Below are positions 10,090-20,781 of a stretch of 64,000 nt of DNA, piece by piece. This DNA is from Malaya genurostris (taxonomy: Eukaryota > Arthropoda > Insecta > Diptera > Culicidae). The stretch spans positions 340,385,379-340,449,378 of the forward strand of contig NC_080571.1 in assembly GCF_030247185.1 (NCBI RefSeq), in the 5' to 3' direction. The first letter of the stretch is position 1. Each line of letters opens with the position of its first letter. Below the pieces are notes generated by a model, which searched no databases, was not told the origin of the DNA, and saw only the letters and a list, made by a program, of their open reading frames with translations. Both the position numbers and the translations under genes were made by a program.

Positions 10090-12848
10090 CAGGGTGGCAA
10101 GTAAATTGCCGATTTCAATTTCCCGGATTTTTTTCGGTTTTTTGAGATAAAAATTCCCGGTTTTTGGAATAGGCTCAAATCGCCCCTGTTTAGTTTTTTT
10201 TTTTAATTTTTAATTTAAACTTTGAAAAGATATCCCATGTCCAAAAAGGATCATTGCAATAGGCCCGCTTATTGAGCATTCAATTACTTTCCAGGCATTT
10301 CGATGAATAAATAAAAAAAATTTATTATAACATGTGCGTACAAGAAACGCATAAAGCCTTTTCCAAGTCATTCAGGGGTTTTGGTTACACGTAACCGATT
10401 TCTTCCGAGTGCACATGACTGTTTTTATTATTTTTTGGTATACATATGATTGAAAATAAATCAATAAGGAACAACAATCCCAAAAACGGACGCTTGCCAC
10501 TCGGAAAAAAACAACAACAATCTATGCTTGCAACTTTAAATCATTTTGTACAGAGCTTTCTTCGCTCCTTCCGGAAATAAAACTGAAAATCTCAGATCGG
10601 CGGGAAAATTATAAACGGCATAATGGCCAAGGATGGCTTCTATCGTACCAAAGAACGCTCTCTACCTACTCTTCACATGATTCAATCAGTGCCATCAAAG
10701 AGAGACGGATATCATCTCAGCAACAAAAAACCCGGAATGGTTCATATAACATAGAATAGACACCAGTGCGAGAGTGAATTTCTCTCGATGACCTGTCTGA
10801 GCATCACGGGTTAACACGCTGCTGTGGGGATTCTCTCTGAAGCAACAAACGGTCGCTTATTCTCGTTTTGCGATCCGATTCTATACGGGCAGTGGAAAAT
10901 TGCGATAGAATCATTTTACTATTGCCGCTTATTCTATCTATGTTCATATAACCTTTGTATAAGTTGTATCTATGAAAATAGATGTGAATGCTCCAGACCA
11001 GGGTTTTGAAATATTGTATATTGTAACCTAGGATGAGAATCATCAAGTCGAATTATCTGCGATAATTATCAACTTGCGATTCTCTCTTGGTAAATTCCTC
11101 ACAGCGCCGATCACTGCCGGACTGTGTATATTTTGATAAGGGCTGTGAAATACTCAGAGTAATAAGTGAAACAAAGAAGTGTAGAGAAATTCTCTTACGG
11201 TTCATGCATCGAGAGACAGCGAGTTCTTGTAGCATCTTCTATTAGATTGAAAATTTTGTATACAATGTTGCAAAATATCGAGCCGCTTTCTGCTAAATTA
11301 TCGGCAATCACCAACACTGATGCTGGCACAGCGAAACTAACACAATATCGTCATTGCCAGGGCTTCGGCCATGGTACAATAAATTGTTATATGGACATAT
11401 ACTGTTTTAATTATGTCGTTTGCAAGCACTTCTGTTCAATGGTTCAATGAACGATACCCTCAGATGAATTATCATGCTGTGATTGTGATGAAAACCATCA
11501 AACCAATTATTAACAAAGTCATGTCAGACCAAAAATTTGAAATTTTCATGTAATAGAATTGAATTTAAAATCATTAGATGTATGTATATCTAAGATTTCG
11601 AAAAACCGTTGACTTTTTCTTTAAAAAAAAACCATTTTTTCTAATATATCTGTTAGTCAATAAACAATGTTTACGATTTCAATGTGTTGATGGGTAAATG
11701 AATCAAATGATAACTGTTAAAATGCACAATATATCTAATCCTAATAGTATTCTAAACGCTCGTAGAGTAATCAGAAAGAACGAGTTCTTCATGATGAACC
11801 CTCCGCTTGTTTTAAACCAGTTTTTTTTTGGAAATAGCTTAACTAAATTATCTTCTATGAGAAATCTTTCTACAATTGATCTGATTGTAGCAGATCAATC
11901 AATAACATTCAGGGTTTCAAATTAAGCAATGATTAGTTCAATTAGTTATGTATTCTACCAGTTTAGAACTAATCGACTAGAATACTATCGAATGTAAAAC
12001 CCGAAATTGTTTGGGAAATATAGATATGGCCGTAAATAATTTAAATCATTACTTTATTTAAGTTCCAAAAGATCAAACTAAATTCAATTCACCTTCATCT
12101 ACATCAATATCAGCGTTCTTGTGATCCTACTATGGAATAGTTGAGGACCTTTAAAAGAAACTTAAACATAGATTCACTGAACAAATCAATTAATTTTCTG
12201 AATCTTTCTAAGATTCTATACTGGTTCTCAGAAACCAGTTTCAACTCTTCCAATTTTGCGAGTCCTTTTGACATCACACAGAAATATAAGCATAACACAA
12301 GTATTTTTTCAAGCTAACATTACTGAGACAAATTTTGATGAAACAAGGGCAAATATTAGCAAACTTAAAAACTTAAAATAATTCCCTATGTTACCTTGAG
12401 ATTTTGCCATAAATTTTGCAGGTATTTTGAATACTTATTTAAAAATTTGATAAAAATCCAACAGAAGCATCCAAATTATCCTTATTTTTCAAAATGAGCT
12501 TTCATTATGCTGTTATTGATAACAACTTTAAAAAACTCTGATGCTTCCTGTTTGATTTAAAACTTCCTGCAATCCTCTAAAAATCGTTGGACAAGACATG
12601 GGGTGTTGGCCCAATTTCCAATGGACAATAAGTTATTTCAACACTTGTACTGAACATTTCGCTCAAACGCAAAATTGGGTATTGTCTCTTACTCTTCGAT
12701 TGTTGAAAAAAAATCATTATGCTAACATCTGTTACTCATATGTGAGCTGGTATTATTTTTCCCGATTTTGCACTAAAATTCTCGACTTTTTCCCGGTGAA
12801 ATCAAATTCCCAACTTTTTCCCGATTTTCCAGGTCACTTGCCACCCTG
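10090..12848. mobile_element. hAT-like element D carrying an old Jockey relic
   Basis: The left end CAGGGTGGCAAGT and right end ACTTGCCACCCTG are exact 13-bp inverses. TAAAGT sits directly outside both ends (10084-10089 and 12849-12854), a 6-bp match rather than the usual 8. Subterminal 'tttcccgg' and 'tttttcccgattttcc' motifs are abundant at both ends. The interior holds a degraded Jockey copy (11290-12390) plus unassigned sequence. The terminal CAGGG fits the hAT consensus, but class assignment is tentative. Confidence 0.65.
11290..12390 (+). pseudogene. Highly diverged Jockey-clade LINE relic (gag knuckle, EN tail, pre-RT)
   Basis: Segments appear in the same order as in the better copy at 31186-34685. 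Around 11340-11440 is a zinc-knuckle block containing HCQGFGHGTINCYMDI, with the first knuckle cysteine changed to tyrosine. Around 11740-11925 an endonuclease C-terminal block contains LSTIDLIVAD. At 12020-12190 there is ORF2 spacer sequence, and at about 12325-12385 an ETNFDE..-type pre-RT segment. Spacing shows that more than 700 bp between knuckle and endonuclease is missing. Long dead and older than the 31-kb copy. Confidence 0.72.
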
Positions 12849-12856
12849 TAAAGTAA

Positions 12857-14240
12857 TATCGAATCACTTTGACAATCCAAAATCAGTAAAATCGAAATGA
12901 GTAGGTAGGTTCATCAATTAATAAGATCTACGACTGGCAGATATCGCATTTTGCCCGTTGTCATCTATATCATTGCATGAACATTTCTACATTCATGAAT
13001 CAGACAAAAACGATTTATCGCACCATAATACCTTCGTTTTGAAAAGTTTAATCCATCCATACCTGAAAAATTTATGAGGTAAGGTATTACTTCCAATCCG
13101 GAACCGTGATTGCATATCAAACTTGGACGACTTGTTTTACAAGAAAAAAACACCTAGTAACTTCAGTGCATGATAAACCAAACTCAATGTCTAATCAATC
13201 TTTTTCGTCGAGTTTTCGGTGACGAATTTTTTGCTTCTATTTAGAGAATTCAGATGTAATTTTGCGGGTACGCTGTTGCGTTTGCAAAGAACTTGTTATA
13301 ACCAGATCACTTCAAGTCAAAAGTAGAGCATGCCTTTTTCGAAGATCATGAACTCACTACCAAGGACATATAAAATCTTAAGACAAATTTCCAATCCATG
13401 GAAATTAGATTCAGCAGAAAGTTTAGGAATATTCAAAAATAACTCCACCTCTTTATTAAACCGAGACCAAGGGAATAGATCTTCGTGGCTTTTCCAGTTA
13501 CTACCCATATCCAAGATAAAAACAAACATAGAAAACACTTAACCTCTTTCAGTTTCTGTAATTTGTTTTTTTTTTTTTTTTTGCTTTTCAATTATTTGTT
13601 CAATTTTTGGTTTACCTACTTACGTTTGTATAAAAGGAACTTCACTGCAGTATTCTTTCAATAAACTTATAAAATCGATACACTGAGGAAGGATGCAAAC
13701 AACATTGCGAAATACGTTTCTGTATAATAACGTTTGATACACTTTTGTGAAAATAGTGACTTTGGGACAGCGTAATGACGTAACACAGTAGAACTAAACG
13801 GTACAACAACAGTTGACAAATTTGCCAAAACCAAAAACATACAGACTTTTGAAAAACTTTGGTCTATCTACTGGATGAAAATGGCTGGAAAATTCGGAGG
13901 ATTTTCCAAAAATGAGTGTGATCTTTCATAATTATTTGAAAAAATAATGCGATGATATGAAATTTTTTTTTTTCGAACAAACGTTATGCTGGCTACAAGG
14001 ATTACATTCAGACACATTTTATAGGAAATCTGCGAATTTCATATAACCGATTTCGTTGTATTTTGACGATTTGGAGGTACTAAATGAAATACAAACTATT
14101 ATCACTATAATTACAAATACCCTTAAGACCATACCTAAGGTTTGCACAAAGTATCTATGGTCCTAAAAAAGTATCGACTATCGTCAAATTAGATAAATTT
14201 TGTCAATGAGCCCCTCTGTTAACGACACTTGCCACACACT
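12857..14240. other. No gene; unassigned repeats
   Basis: Short open frames at 12965-13153, 13317-13538 and 13330-13542 lack motifs. A poly-T run lies at about 13567-13583. The part from about 13800 to 14060 resembles 19590-19920 ('ccaaaaccaaaaacatacag', 'gatctttca.aattattt', 'tggctacaaggatt'). Confidence 0.5.
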
Positions 14241-15250
14241 GACATTTTTTAAAGATTTATGCCTTGCCGTAGCTTCTCATCGACTGAAATAAAAAAAATA
14301 CACTCAATTTTGTTTCAAAATGACATGTAATTACTATTCTCGTTTCCCCCCGGTGAACGACCAAAAGGTTAAAGCCGGGGTAAAATAAATGATATTAATA
14401 ATAATAATAGCTTCTCATCAATTTCCTGATGGGAAGGGAAGGATGAAAGGAGCATGGAAGGGAATTGTGAAGTGGGTGAGGTAGGAAAACAGCACAAGAC
14501 ACAAAGGAACAAATCGTTTTGCATCCCCAAAAAGAAGGACAGTTAATAAAACCTCCAAGTATATTCGACCCCGCATAAGGGATGACAAACCATCTGCTAA
14601 AATTCATTAAGGGGGGAGTAAGGGATAATTTGAATCAAAAAACCTTTTTTTTTTTGTAATTTTTTACGGAGAAACAGCTTGAGCAAAATTTTAAAAATAC
14701 TTCATTAAACTTCCGTATATTAATATTAAAAATAAGGGAGTAACGGAGCATTCCCCAAAACCTCTTTCGAGAATCACGTTGCGCGGTGAACACGATAACT
14801 CGGTGTAGAATTATTTGAGATCAAAAATGTTCTTACATTCACTTAAAGTACGCTCCTTCCCCTTAAGGTCAATACAGAAAGGGTTCATTCACTCCAGGAA
14901 AAACGATGAACACCTCTGACTGTAACTCCTTACCACATTGGGTGAGAAACGGTAGAATATCCTTTTATTTTAGCTCTGCATACACATACTCAATCATGTG
15001 TGGGGAACCAACAACTCGGATACGTTGTTGCGTCAATGCGGGACAGCTACATATCAGATGATAGTGAGGTGCCGTAATCGCATTCACACAAATCACACGA
15101 ATAATACTCAGCACGCTGAATAGCAACAATGTGATAATTGAGTTTACAATAGCCAGTCAGGGCTCTGATCAGAATACTGCAATGATGCTTGGCACAATGC
15201 AGTACACATTTTGAAAATTTCAGATTCAAATCTGGTAAACAAAACAAAAT
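14240..15250 (-). pseudogene. 3' fragment of a LOA-clade LINE (end of ORF2 and 3' UTR)
   Basis: Read leftward from 15250, the frame encodes PDLNLKFSKCVLHCAKHHCS, then LIRALTGYCKLNYH and AEYYSCDLCECDYGTS, the cysteine-rich C-terminus also seen in the LOA copy at 24080-24260. It then enters a 3' UTR matching 24400-24860. An insertion (14282-14407) interrupts the UTR near its end. 5'-truncated, as is usual for LINE copies. Confidence 0.85.
14282..14407 (+). mobile_element. 5'-truncated LINE tail with target-site duplication
   Basis: 126 bp ending in GGGGTAAAATAAATGATA followed by an (AAT)-type repeat lie between two copies of TAGCTTCTCATC (14270-14281 and 14408-14419). The uninterrupted version of the target is present at about 16550-16575 in inverse form (gatgagaagcta). 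A polyadenylate-like simple-repeat tail and a 12-bp duplication fit target-primed reverse transcription by an I- or R1-like LINE. The clade is a guess. Confidence 0.75.
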
Positions 15251-15310
15251 CAAAGTTTACAAAATCTTTGTTATGTTATTTAAGTTAGTTAGGTTAGTAA
15301 GGTTGAATTA

Positions 15311-16442
15311 AATACTGTCCCAAAAAGTATGGACGCACTTTGATTTCGCTGTAAATAATTCACAAGTGTTAGATATTAAATTTTATTCGACATACTGATA
15401 GTATTAGACTACAACAACAGAATATTATTCTCAACATTTGCTACTTAGCCATTGTAGACTAGCTGGCGCACCTTCTTGCGAACGTTCCTCATTAAATTCC
15501 GTTCAGACTTCTTGGCGACAAGTTTTGACACTTTTTTCCAATCTTTTTCGAACTGTTGAATGGTTTCGGCTGCCGAGACATGTTTCCTAAGATGTGTCTT
15601 CGTTAATACCCAAAATTCCTCAATTGGTCGAAGTTGTGGGCAATTTGGTAGATTCATGTCTTTTGGGACGAAAGTGACATTTTTGGTTGTATACCATTCT
15701 ACCGTTGATTTCGAGTAGTGGCAAGAAGCAAGATCTCGCCAGAAGACAACAGGATACTTGTGGCTTCGAATCATGGGTAGAAGTCGTTTTTGTAAACATT
15801 CCGTGATGTATGTTTCGCTGTTCATTGAAGCCGTGGTGATGAAGGGTTTCGAAATCTTACCGCAGCTACAAATTGCTTGCCAAACCATAGCTTTCTTAAC
15901 AAATTTTTCGACTTCAATCGATGTCTCGGACTGGTTTAACACTTGCTCTTCTCGCACCGTATAAAATTGTGGTCCCGGCAAGGATTTGTAATCGAGTTTC
16001 ACGTAGGTTTCGTCGTTTATGATTATGCAGTTCAAATTTATAGCAAGAATCGTATTGTACAGCTTTCGAACCCTCGGCCTGATCGATGCTTCTTGTTTCG
16101 GATTACGTTTTAGTTGTTTCTGCTTCTTATAGGTTCAAAGATTCAAACGTTTATTTAGCACGAAGAACATTTGGCCCACTTTTTTGGCCACATCCTGAAC
16201 TGAAACCTCCTCCTTTTGCTCGAACGCCTTCAGTATACGTTTATCCAACTGAGGGTTAGCAGGACCTTTTTTTCGACCCGTTTTCGGTTTATCCTCAAAG
16301 GTGTTATCCTCACCGAACTTCCTGATTGCATTTCGCACGGCTTTTTCACTTACTCCTTCCATTTTTGCTATCCTTCTCAGTGACAGTCCGCGTTCTGTGC
16401 ACCATTTGTACATAATTTTTCGACGTTGTTCTGCTGGAAGTC
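15311..16442 (-). mobile_element. ITmD37E-type element, copy 2, 5' end lost
   Basis: The left terminus AATACTGTCCCAAAAAGTAT, next to TA at 15309-15310, matches the ends of copies 1 and 3. At the other side similarity stops around 16442, within codons for the first residues of the transposase (inverse of 'cgacgttgttctgctggaag'), where a LOA 3' fragment begins. So the 5' inverted repeat and leader are missing. Confidence 0.88.
15445..16430 (-). pseudogene. ITmD37E transposase, copy 2, best-preserved catalytic core
   Basis: A 196-codon open frame (16035 to 15445) covers nearly the whole catalytic domain: NDETYVKLDY (first Asp), MVWQAICSCGKISKPFITTA, FWRDLASCHYSKSTVEWYTT (second Asp) and QLRPIEEFW (Glu, 37 residues later), ending KKVRQLVYNG. 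Upstream, 16413 to 16135 encodes the helix-turn-helix and linker (GVSEKAVRNAIRKFGEDN, KTGRKKGPANPQLDKRIL), then a small deletion breaks the frame after KKVGQ. All three catalytic acids are retained, unlike copies 1 and 3 where frames break inside the core. No single open protein remains. Confidence 0.9.
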
Positions 16443-16636
16443 CACCAAGGATACAGGACGATTTATTTCTTTATGTTTTGTGCTGTTTTCTCACCTCACC
16501 CAATTCCCAATTCCCTTCCATGTTCCTTTTATCCTTCCCTTCCCATCAGGAAGTTGATGAGAAGCTACGGCAAGGCACAAATTTCCAAATAACTAGGGGA
16601 ACATGCCACTTGAGCCAATTAGTTCTGATAACATAG
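16443..16636 (+). mobile_element. LOA LINE 3'-end fragment
   Basis: The block ends 'acatgccacttgagccaatt' plus 'agttctgat', matching the 3' terminus of the LOA copy at 24840-24900. It also contains 'cccttcccatcaggaagttg', shared inversely with 14410-14440. It gives an uninterrupted version of the site disrupted at 14270-14419. Confidence 0.8.
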
Positions 16637-16945
16637 GTGCAGGGTTTCATTCAGTAAAAAGCATTCAAACGAAGAGGTTGTTTTTCGAGACGAAGACAAC
16701 TGTAAGCTGCAGGTAGATTGGTTTGTTGGGGCTAATTGCTAATAAGTACCTGAAATAGTGGAACCGATTTGAGAACTGTTTCATTTTTTTTTTCATAAGA
16801 GGAATATGTTTTATTAAACTCAAATCGTTGTGACTATATTAGTATTCTATTAGAATAAGAATTGTATGTAAAAGTGATGCTACGGCGAAGAAAAACTTAT
16901 GTAAATTGCCTTAAGAAATAAACGTATTTATGGAAAAAAAAAGTG

Positions 16946-17609
16946 CAAAGTCCAGCTAGCAATGAGATGATACCTTTTTTATCAATCCGCATGAGTTTTT
17001 TTTTTTTTTTGCATGAATATTCTTCGGTGTTTCAGTTTTCATGACATTATTCTAATGTCCGTCGGTTTAAGAGGCAATTTGAGACTTTAATCACTGATTA
17101 CTCTGTAATGTCGAAACTGCAAATCGGATCGAATTTGAATCTAAAAGAATAACAATCGACTAAACATTCCATGATATGTCGAAGTAATTTCCACTTTAGA
17201 GTTTACGGTAATTTAAGGTACTTCCAGAGCCGGTATTCAGGAACCAGCATAACCCAAACCGATTCGTATGGCCATATGACGAATAAATTGCAATATTCTT
17301 GAGTAAAACTTTAAAGCTTTTCAGGATTGTCATCTTTTATATCGCTTTGAATTTTAAAAATTCATCATCCTGTAATTCCAGAATCGAATCAGAATTGGAT
17401 AAAATTGGATTTATTTTAATTTGAACTTTTGTTTCTGAAATTCGATTTGGTTTTTTTTAAAAACGATTGAGCTTTGAGAAACGATTCGATCCTGGAACCG
17501 GAATTCTAAAATCGGTATGGCCGAAGTCAGATAAATTCACCTGAGAAGCTGTATAGTTTACATTTGTTTCAAAATGTTTGAGAATCAATGTAGACATCTT
17601 TGAGGAATC
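16946..17609 (+). repeat. Dispersed repeat, copy 1 of a direct pair
   Basis: Starts near 'gcaatgagatgatacctttt' and shares 'tccgcatg', 'cttccagagccggtattcag' and 'gtagacatctttgag' in the same order with 19967-20610. A weaker relative starts near 29590 ('taatccacctagtggtgtaa'). Non-coding; likely a non-autonomous retroelement. Related non-coding sequence continues to about 18000. Confidence 0.75.
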
Positions 17610-18430
17610 GTAAGTGCGAATTAAATTTTTGGGTGCCTTCCGAAACGAAAACTGAATACAACCAAAAATGAAATAAGTTTATTTGGTTATCGACTGTCCA
17701 AATCTGCTAACCCGATAAACCTGTTTATTTTTTGTGAAATAGACATTTATATACTAATCACCCTGTATCTTCAAAACCGGAAGTTGGATCTGACTGAAAA
17801 ACAAGATGTTTTATAGAATCTTAAAACTTTTCATTTGAAACTTAGATGATTCTTAGATTTCATTTGAATCTTAGATCGGTTCAGCCATCTACGAGAAAAA
17901 TGAGTTACACAATTTTGATTTCGTTTCACATATCATCCTTTAGTTCAGGAACCAGAGGTCAGAACCAAACATAATTCAGGAACCTTGTTTGGAAGTATAC
18001 GACTTTTCATAAGAAACTGAGTTTGTAGAAAATGGTTGAGTCATCTCTGAAAAAATTGAGTGAAATTATTGGTCACACGCGCATTTGCTGTTATGATCTT
18101 CCGGCATTTATTGCTGTAAGTAGTTTAAATCAATATAATTATGGAATTGCTTTCAACTCGAAAATTCTGCCATCATCTGGTTTTCAGTCCGAGGCAAAAC
18201 ATCATGCTGTACACAGTCTTTTGGGTGCTGAGTGTTATTCCGAAAGGCTTGAAAATTTTACAGAATCTTCTTGGAATGTTTTACTATATGAAAATATAAA
18301 GAAAAAATAAATGATTGTTACAAATGTATTAGACCCTGCCCGCCCCTTAACGAAGAGTCAACAAAATTGCATTATTGCCAAGTTCAGTGGTTCACGGTTA
18401 CTGACGGTTACGGTTACTAACATTTTTTGA
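17610..18430. other. No gene; degraded repeat sequence
   Basis: Contains phrases typical of the neighbouring repeats ('ggttcagccatc..gagaaaaatgag'). The open frame at 18032-18310 has no recognisable motif and starts inside repeat-like sequence, so it is not called. Confidence 0.45.
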
Positions 18431-18439
18431 TGGACTGTA

Positions 18440-18816
18440 CTGCCCATACTTGCGTATCAGTCCCATATGGAAAGTCGGCATGTCGAGAAAAAAAACGATT
18501 AAATTTTATTTCCGATTATTTTGAATTATTTTGCTACCTAATGCTAAATCACGGTATTATTACTTGAAATATCGGTAATACACCTTTGCTAATCCAATAT
18601 TGCAAAAAATGAAATGAAAATTTCTACTGAATGGGACTGATATGCGAATACTTTGCATATGAGACAGACATGAGTTGATATTTTTTCACAGTTTTACTGA
18701 ACAAACCCTCAACTTTTATTGCAATTTCGGAGAGTATATTGAGGATAGATTTCATTCCTCAAGCTAACTCAAAAATGGCGGAAATCGATATAGGACTGAT
18801 ATGCGAGTATGGGCAG
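18440..18816. mobile_element. MITE with CTGCCCATAC ends
   Basis: Inverted ends of about 25-28 bp: CTGCCCATACTTGCGTATCA at the left and the imperfect inverse TGATATGCGAGTATGGGCAG at the right. TGTA is present directly outside both (18436-18439 and 18817-18820), suggesting a 4-bp duplication. No open frame. Superfamily not assigned. Confidence 0.65.
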
Positions 18817-18829
18817 TGTATGAGACATT

Positions 18830-19232
18830 GGGCCGTATGAATAAAATGTAGTAAAGTCTGTTGTTTGTAGTATCTTCTCAAAAATAAAGTCCACAGAGTA
18901 TAACGCGGTTTGGTATGAATAAAAAACAAGTTCGAACATGTAGTATGCTACTCCCAAATTTAAGCATTTACTGCATACCGTATCGACACAGAGCCGGAAA
19001 AGCTGGCATAAGCATGCACAAAGCAAGAAACGTACTTACATCTGTAAAAATGCCACTTTTTTAATTTCTGTACTTCACTTTATCAGCAAACACACGAGTA
19101 GCAACCTCTAGAGCTACCTACAGAAAACTTGTAGTAAATACTATAGTTTGTAGCATGTTTTGACAGGAACGTGATCCACACGTAGCATTTACTACCGAAA
19201 ATCAAGCATGCTACGTTTTATTCATACGGCCC
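18830..19232. mobile_element. PIF/Harbinger-like MITE
   Basis: GGGCCGTATGAATAAAA at the left mirrors TTTTATTCATACGGCCC at the right (17 bp). The 3-bp ATT lies on both sides (18827-18829 and 19233-19235). A 3-bp duplication and GGG.. ends suggest PIF/Harbinger. The element begins only 10 bp after the duplication of the preceding MITE. No transposase. Confidence 0.65.
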
Positions 19233-19265
19233 ATTGTAATCTTGACTTTATCTTTGAGTTTACTA

Positions 19266-19418
19266 CATTTGATCAAAGCAAACCTGTCAGAGTGAACGCA
19301 TTGCGGTAAAAGTGCACCGCATCAAAACGTTTCGAATCGCATCGCAAATCGCGTTCTCTTTGACGGCAATCCTAGGTTGATGTCGCATTCACTTTGACAG
19401 GTTTGCTTTGATCAAATG
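19266..19418. mobile_element. Short palindromic MITE, 153 bp
   Basis: CATTTGATCAAAGCAAACCT (19266) is mirrored by AGGTTTGCTTTGATCAAATG (to 19418), with further imperfect pairing (TGTCAGAGTGAACGC against GCATTCACTTTGACA). Clear target duplications were not found. Confidence 0.6.
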
Positions 19419-19704
19419 AAATCAGCTCGCAAGCGCGCTTCGATGCTTCGCGTGACGCTTTCACTCTGACAGTAACCTTATGAAGAATTGTTCGCTTGGC
19501 TGGAATATGATCTCAAGGCCATCGTCTAAGTACCATGCGCGCTGTTTTAGGTTTTAGGAAATTTTCAATGGAAATTTTGAAAAATTGGTCAAAACCAAAA
19601 ACATACAGACAAAGCATTTCAAAGGTTTTTATCTATCTGTAGGGCAAAAATGGCTAAAAAGTTCGAAAAATTTTCCGAGTCTTATCAAAAATAGTTATGA
19701 AAAA

Positions 19705-19963
19705 TGAGTTTTTTTGTGATCTTTCACAATTATTTGGAAAAATGAGGCATTTTTCACGCTTTTCATAGAAAATCAACAAATTTCGAAAATTTTAACGAAA
19801 TCGGTTATATGAAATTCGTTGATTTTCCATGAAAAGCGTGAAAAGGTTTTTCAAAAATGTGTCCGAATGTGATCCTTGTAGCCAGGCATAATGTTTATTT
19901 GAAAGAATAAATTTCATACCATCGAATTATTTTTTCAAATAATTGTGAAAGATCACAAAAAAA
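19705..19963. repeat. Nested fold-back repeat
   Basis: Outer arms: TTTTTTTGTGATCTTTCACA (about 19708) against TGTGAAAGATCACAAAAAAA (about 19941). Inner arms: CACGCTTTTCATAGAAAATC (about 19756) against GATTTTCCATGAAAAGCGTG. A shorter relative lies at 13800-14060. Non-coding; would form a long hairpin if transcribed. Confidence 0.7.
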
Positions 19964-19966
19964 CGT

Positions 19967-20610
19967 GCTTAATCCACCTAGCAGTGAGATGATACCTTTT
20001 TTTTTCAATCCGCATGTGTTTCTTGCATGAATATTCATCGGTGTTTTAGTTCTTATGACATTATTTTATCGACCGTCGTTTTAAGCGGCAATTTGTGATT
20101 TTAATCGTAAACCGCATCGCAATTTATTCTAAGCGTGTGACAATCGATTGAACATTCCATTAGATGTTGAAGTAAGTTCCATTTTAGAGTTTTTCGCCAT
20201 TATTTACGGCACTTCCAGAGCCGGTATTCAGCAACCAGCATAACCTCAAAGATTCGTATGGCCATACATTAATATGACGGATAAATTGCAATAGTTTTGA
20301 GTCCAACTGTCATCTTCTTAATTGGTTTGAATTTTAAAAGCTCATCACCTGTACTTCCAGAATAGGAATTCAGAATTGGATAAAATTCATTAATTTTGTA
20401 TGGGACCCTTTAATTTGAATTTTTGTTTTTGAAATTCGATTTGGGCTGATTTAAGAAAACGATTGAGATGTGAGAAACTATTCAATACTGTAACCAGAAT
20501 TCGAAAATAGATGTAGCCGAAGTCAGTTAAATTCACCTGAGGAGCTGAAATGTTTACATTTGATTCAAAATGTTTGAAAATCAGTGTAGACATCTTTGAG
20601 AAAGAAGCTC
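19967..20610 (+). repeat. Dispersed repeat, copy 2 of the direct pair
   Basis: Same order of landmarks as 16946-17609. Similarity between the copies ends after 'gtagacatctttgag' near 20605, which marks where the LOA LINE begins. Confidence 0.75.
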
Positions 20611-20781
20611 TGGCACAGTGGACGACTTCTTTCTTCGCAACTCGTGGGATTTAAATGATAATAACATTTAAAAAAATCCTTACATGGTTCGCTATAGGCG
20701 ATTATAAGCCAATATATTTGGTTTCTTGTAGTTGTTGTACGGTTGGTGCTGGAGGTGGAATGTTCGTTACTCTAATTTATA

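Noticed and set aside
13620..13780. LTR or ribozyme-like element ('tataaaagg', 'gaggaagg...gcgaaatacg')
   Set aside because: A TATA-like word and a short motif only; no direct repeats, and a hammerhead core could not be formed.
18032..18310. 92-codon open frame
   Set aside because: Starts inside repeat-like sequence and has no motif.
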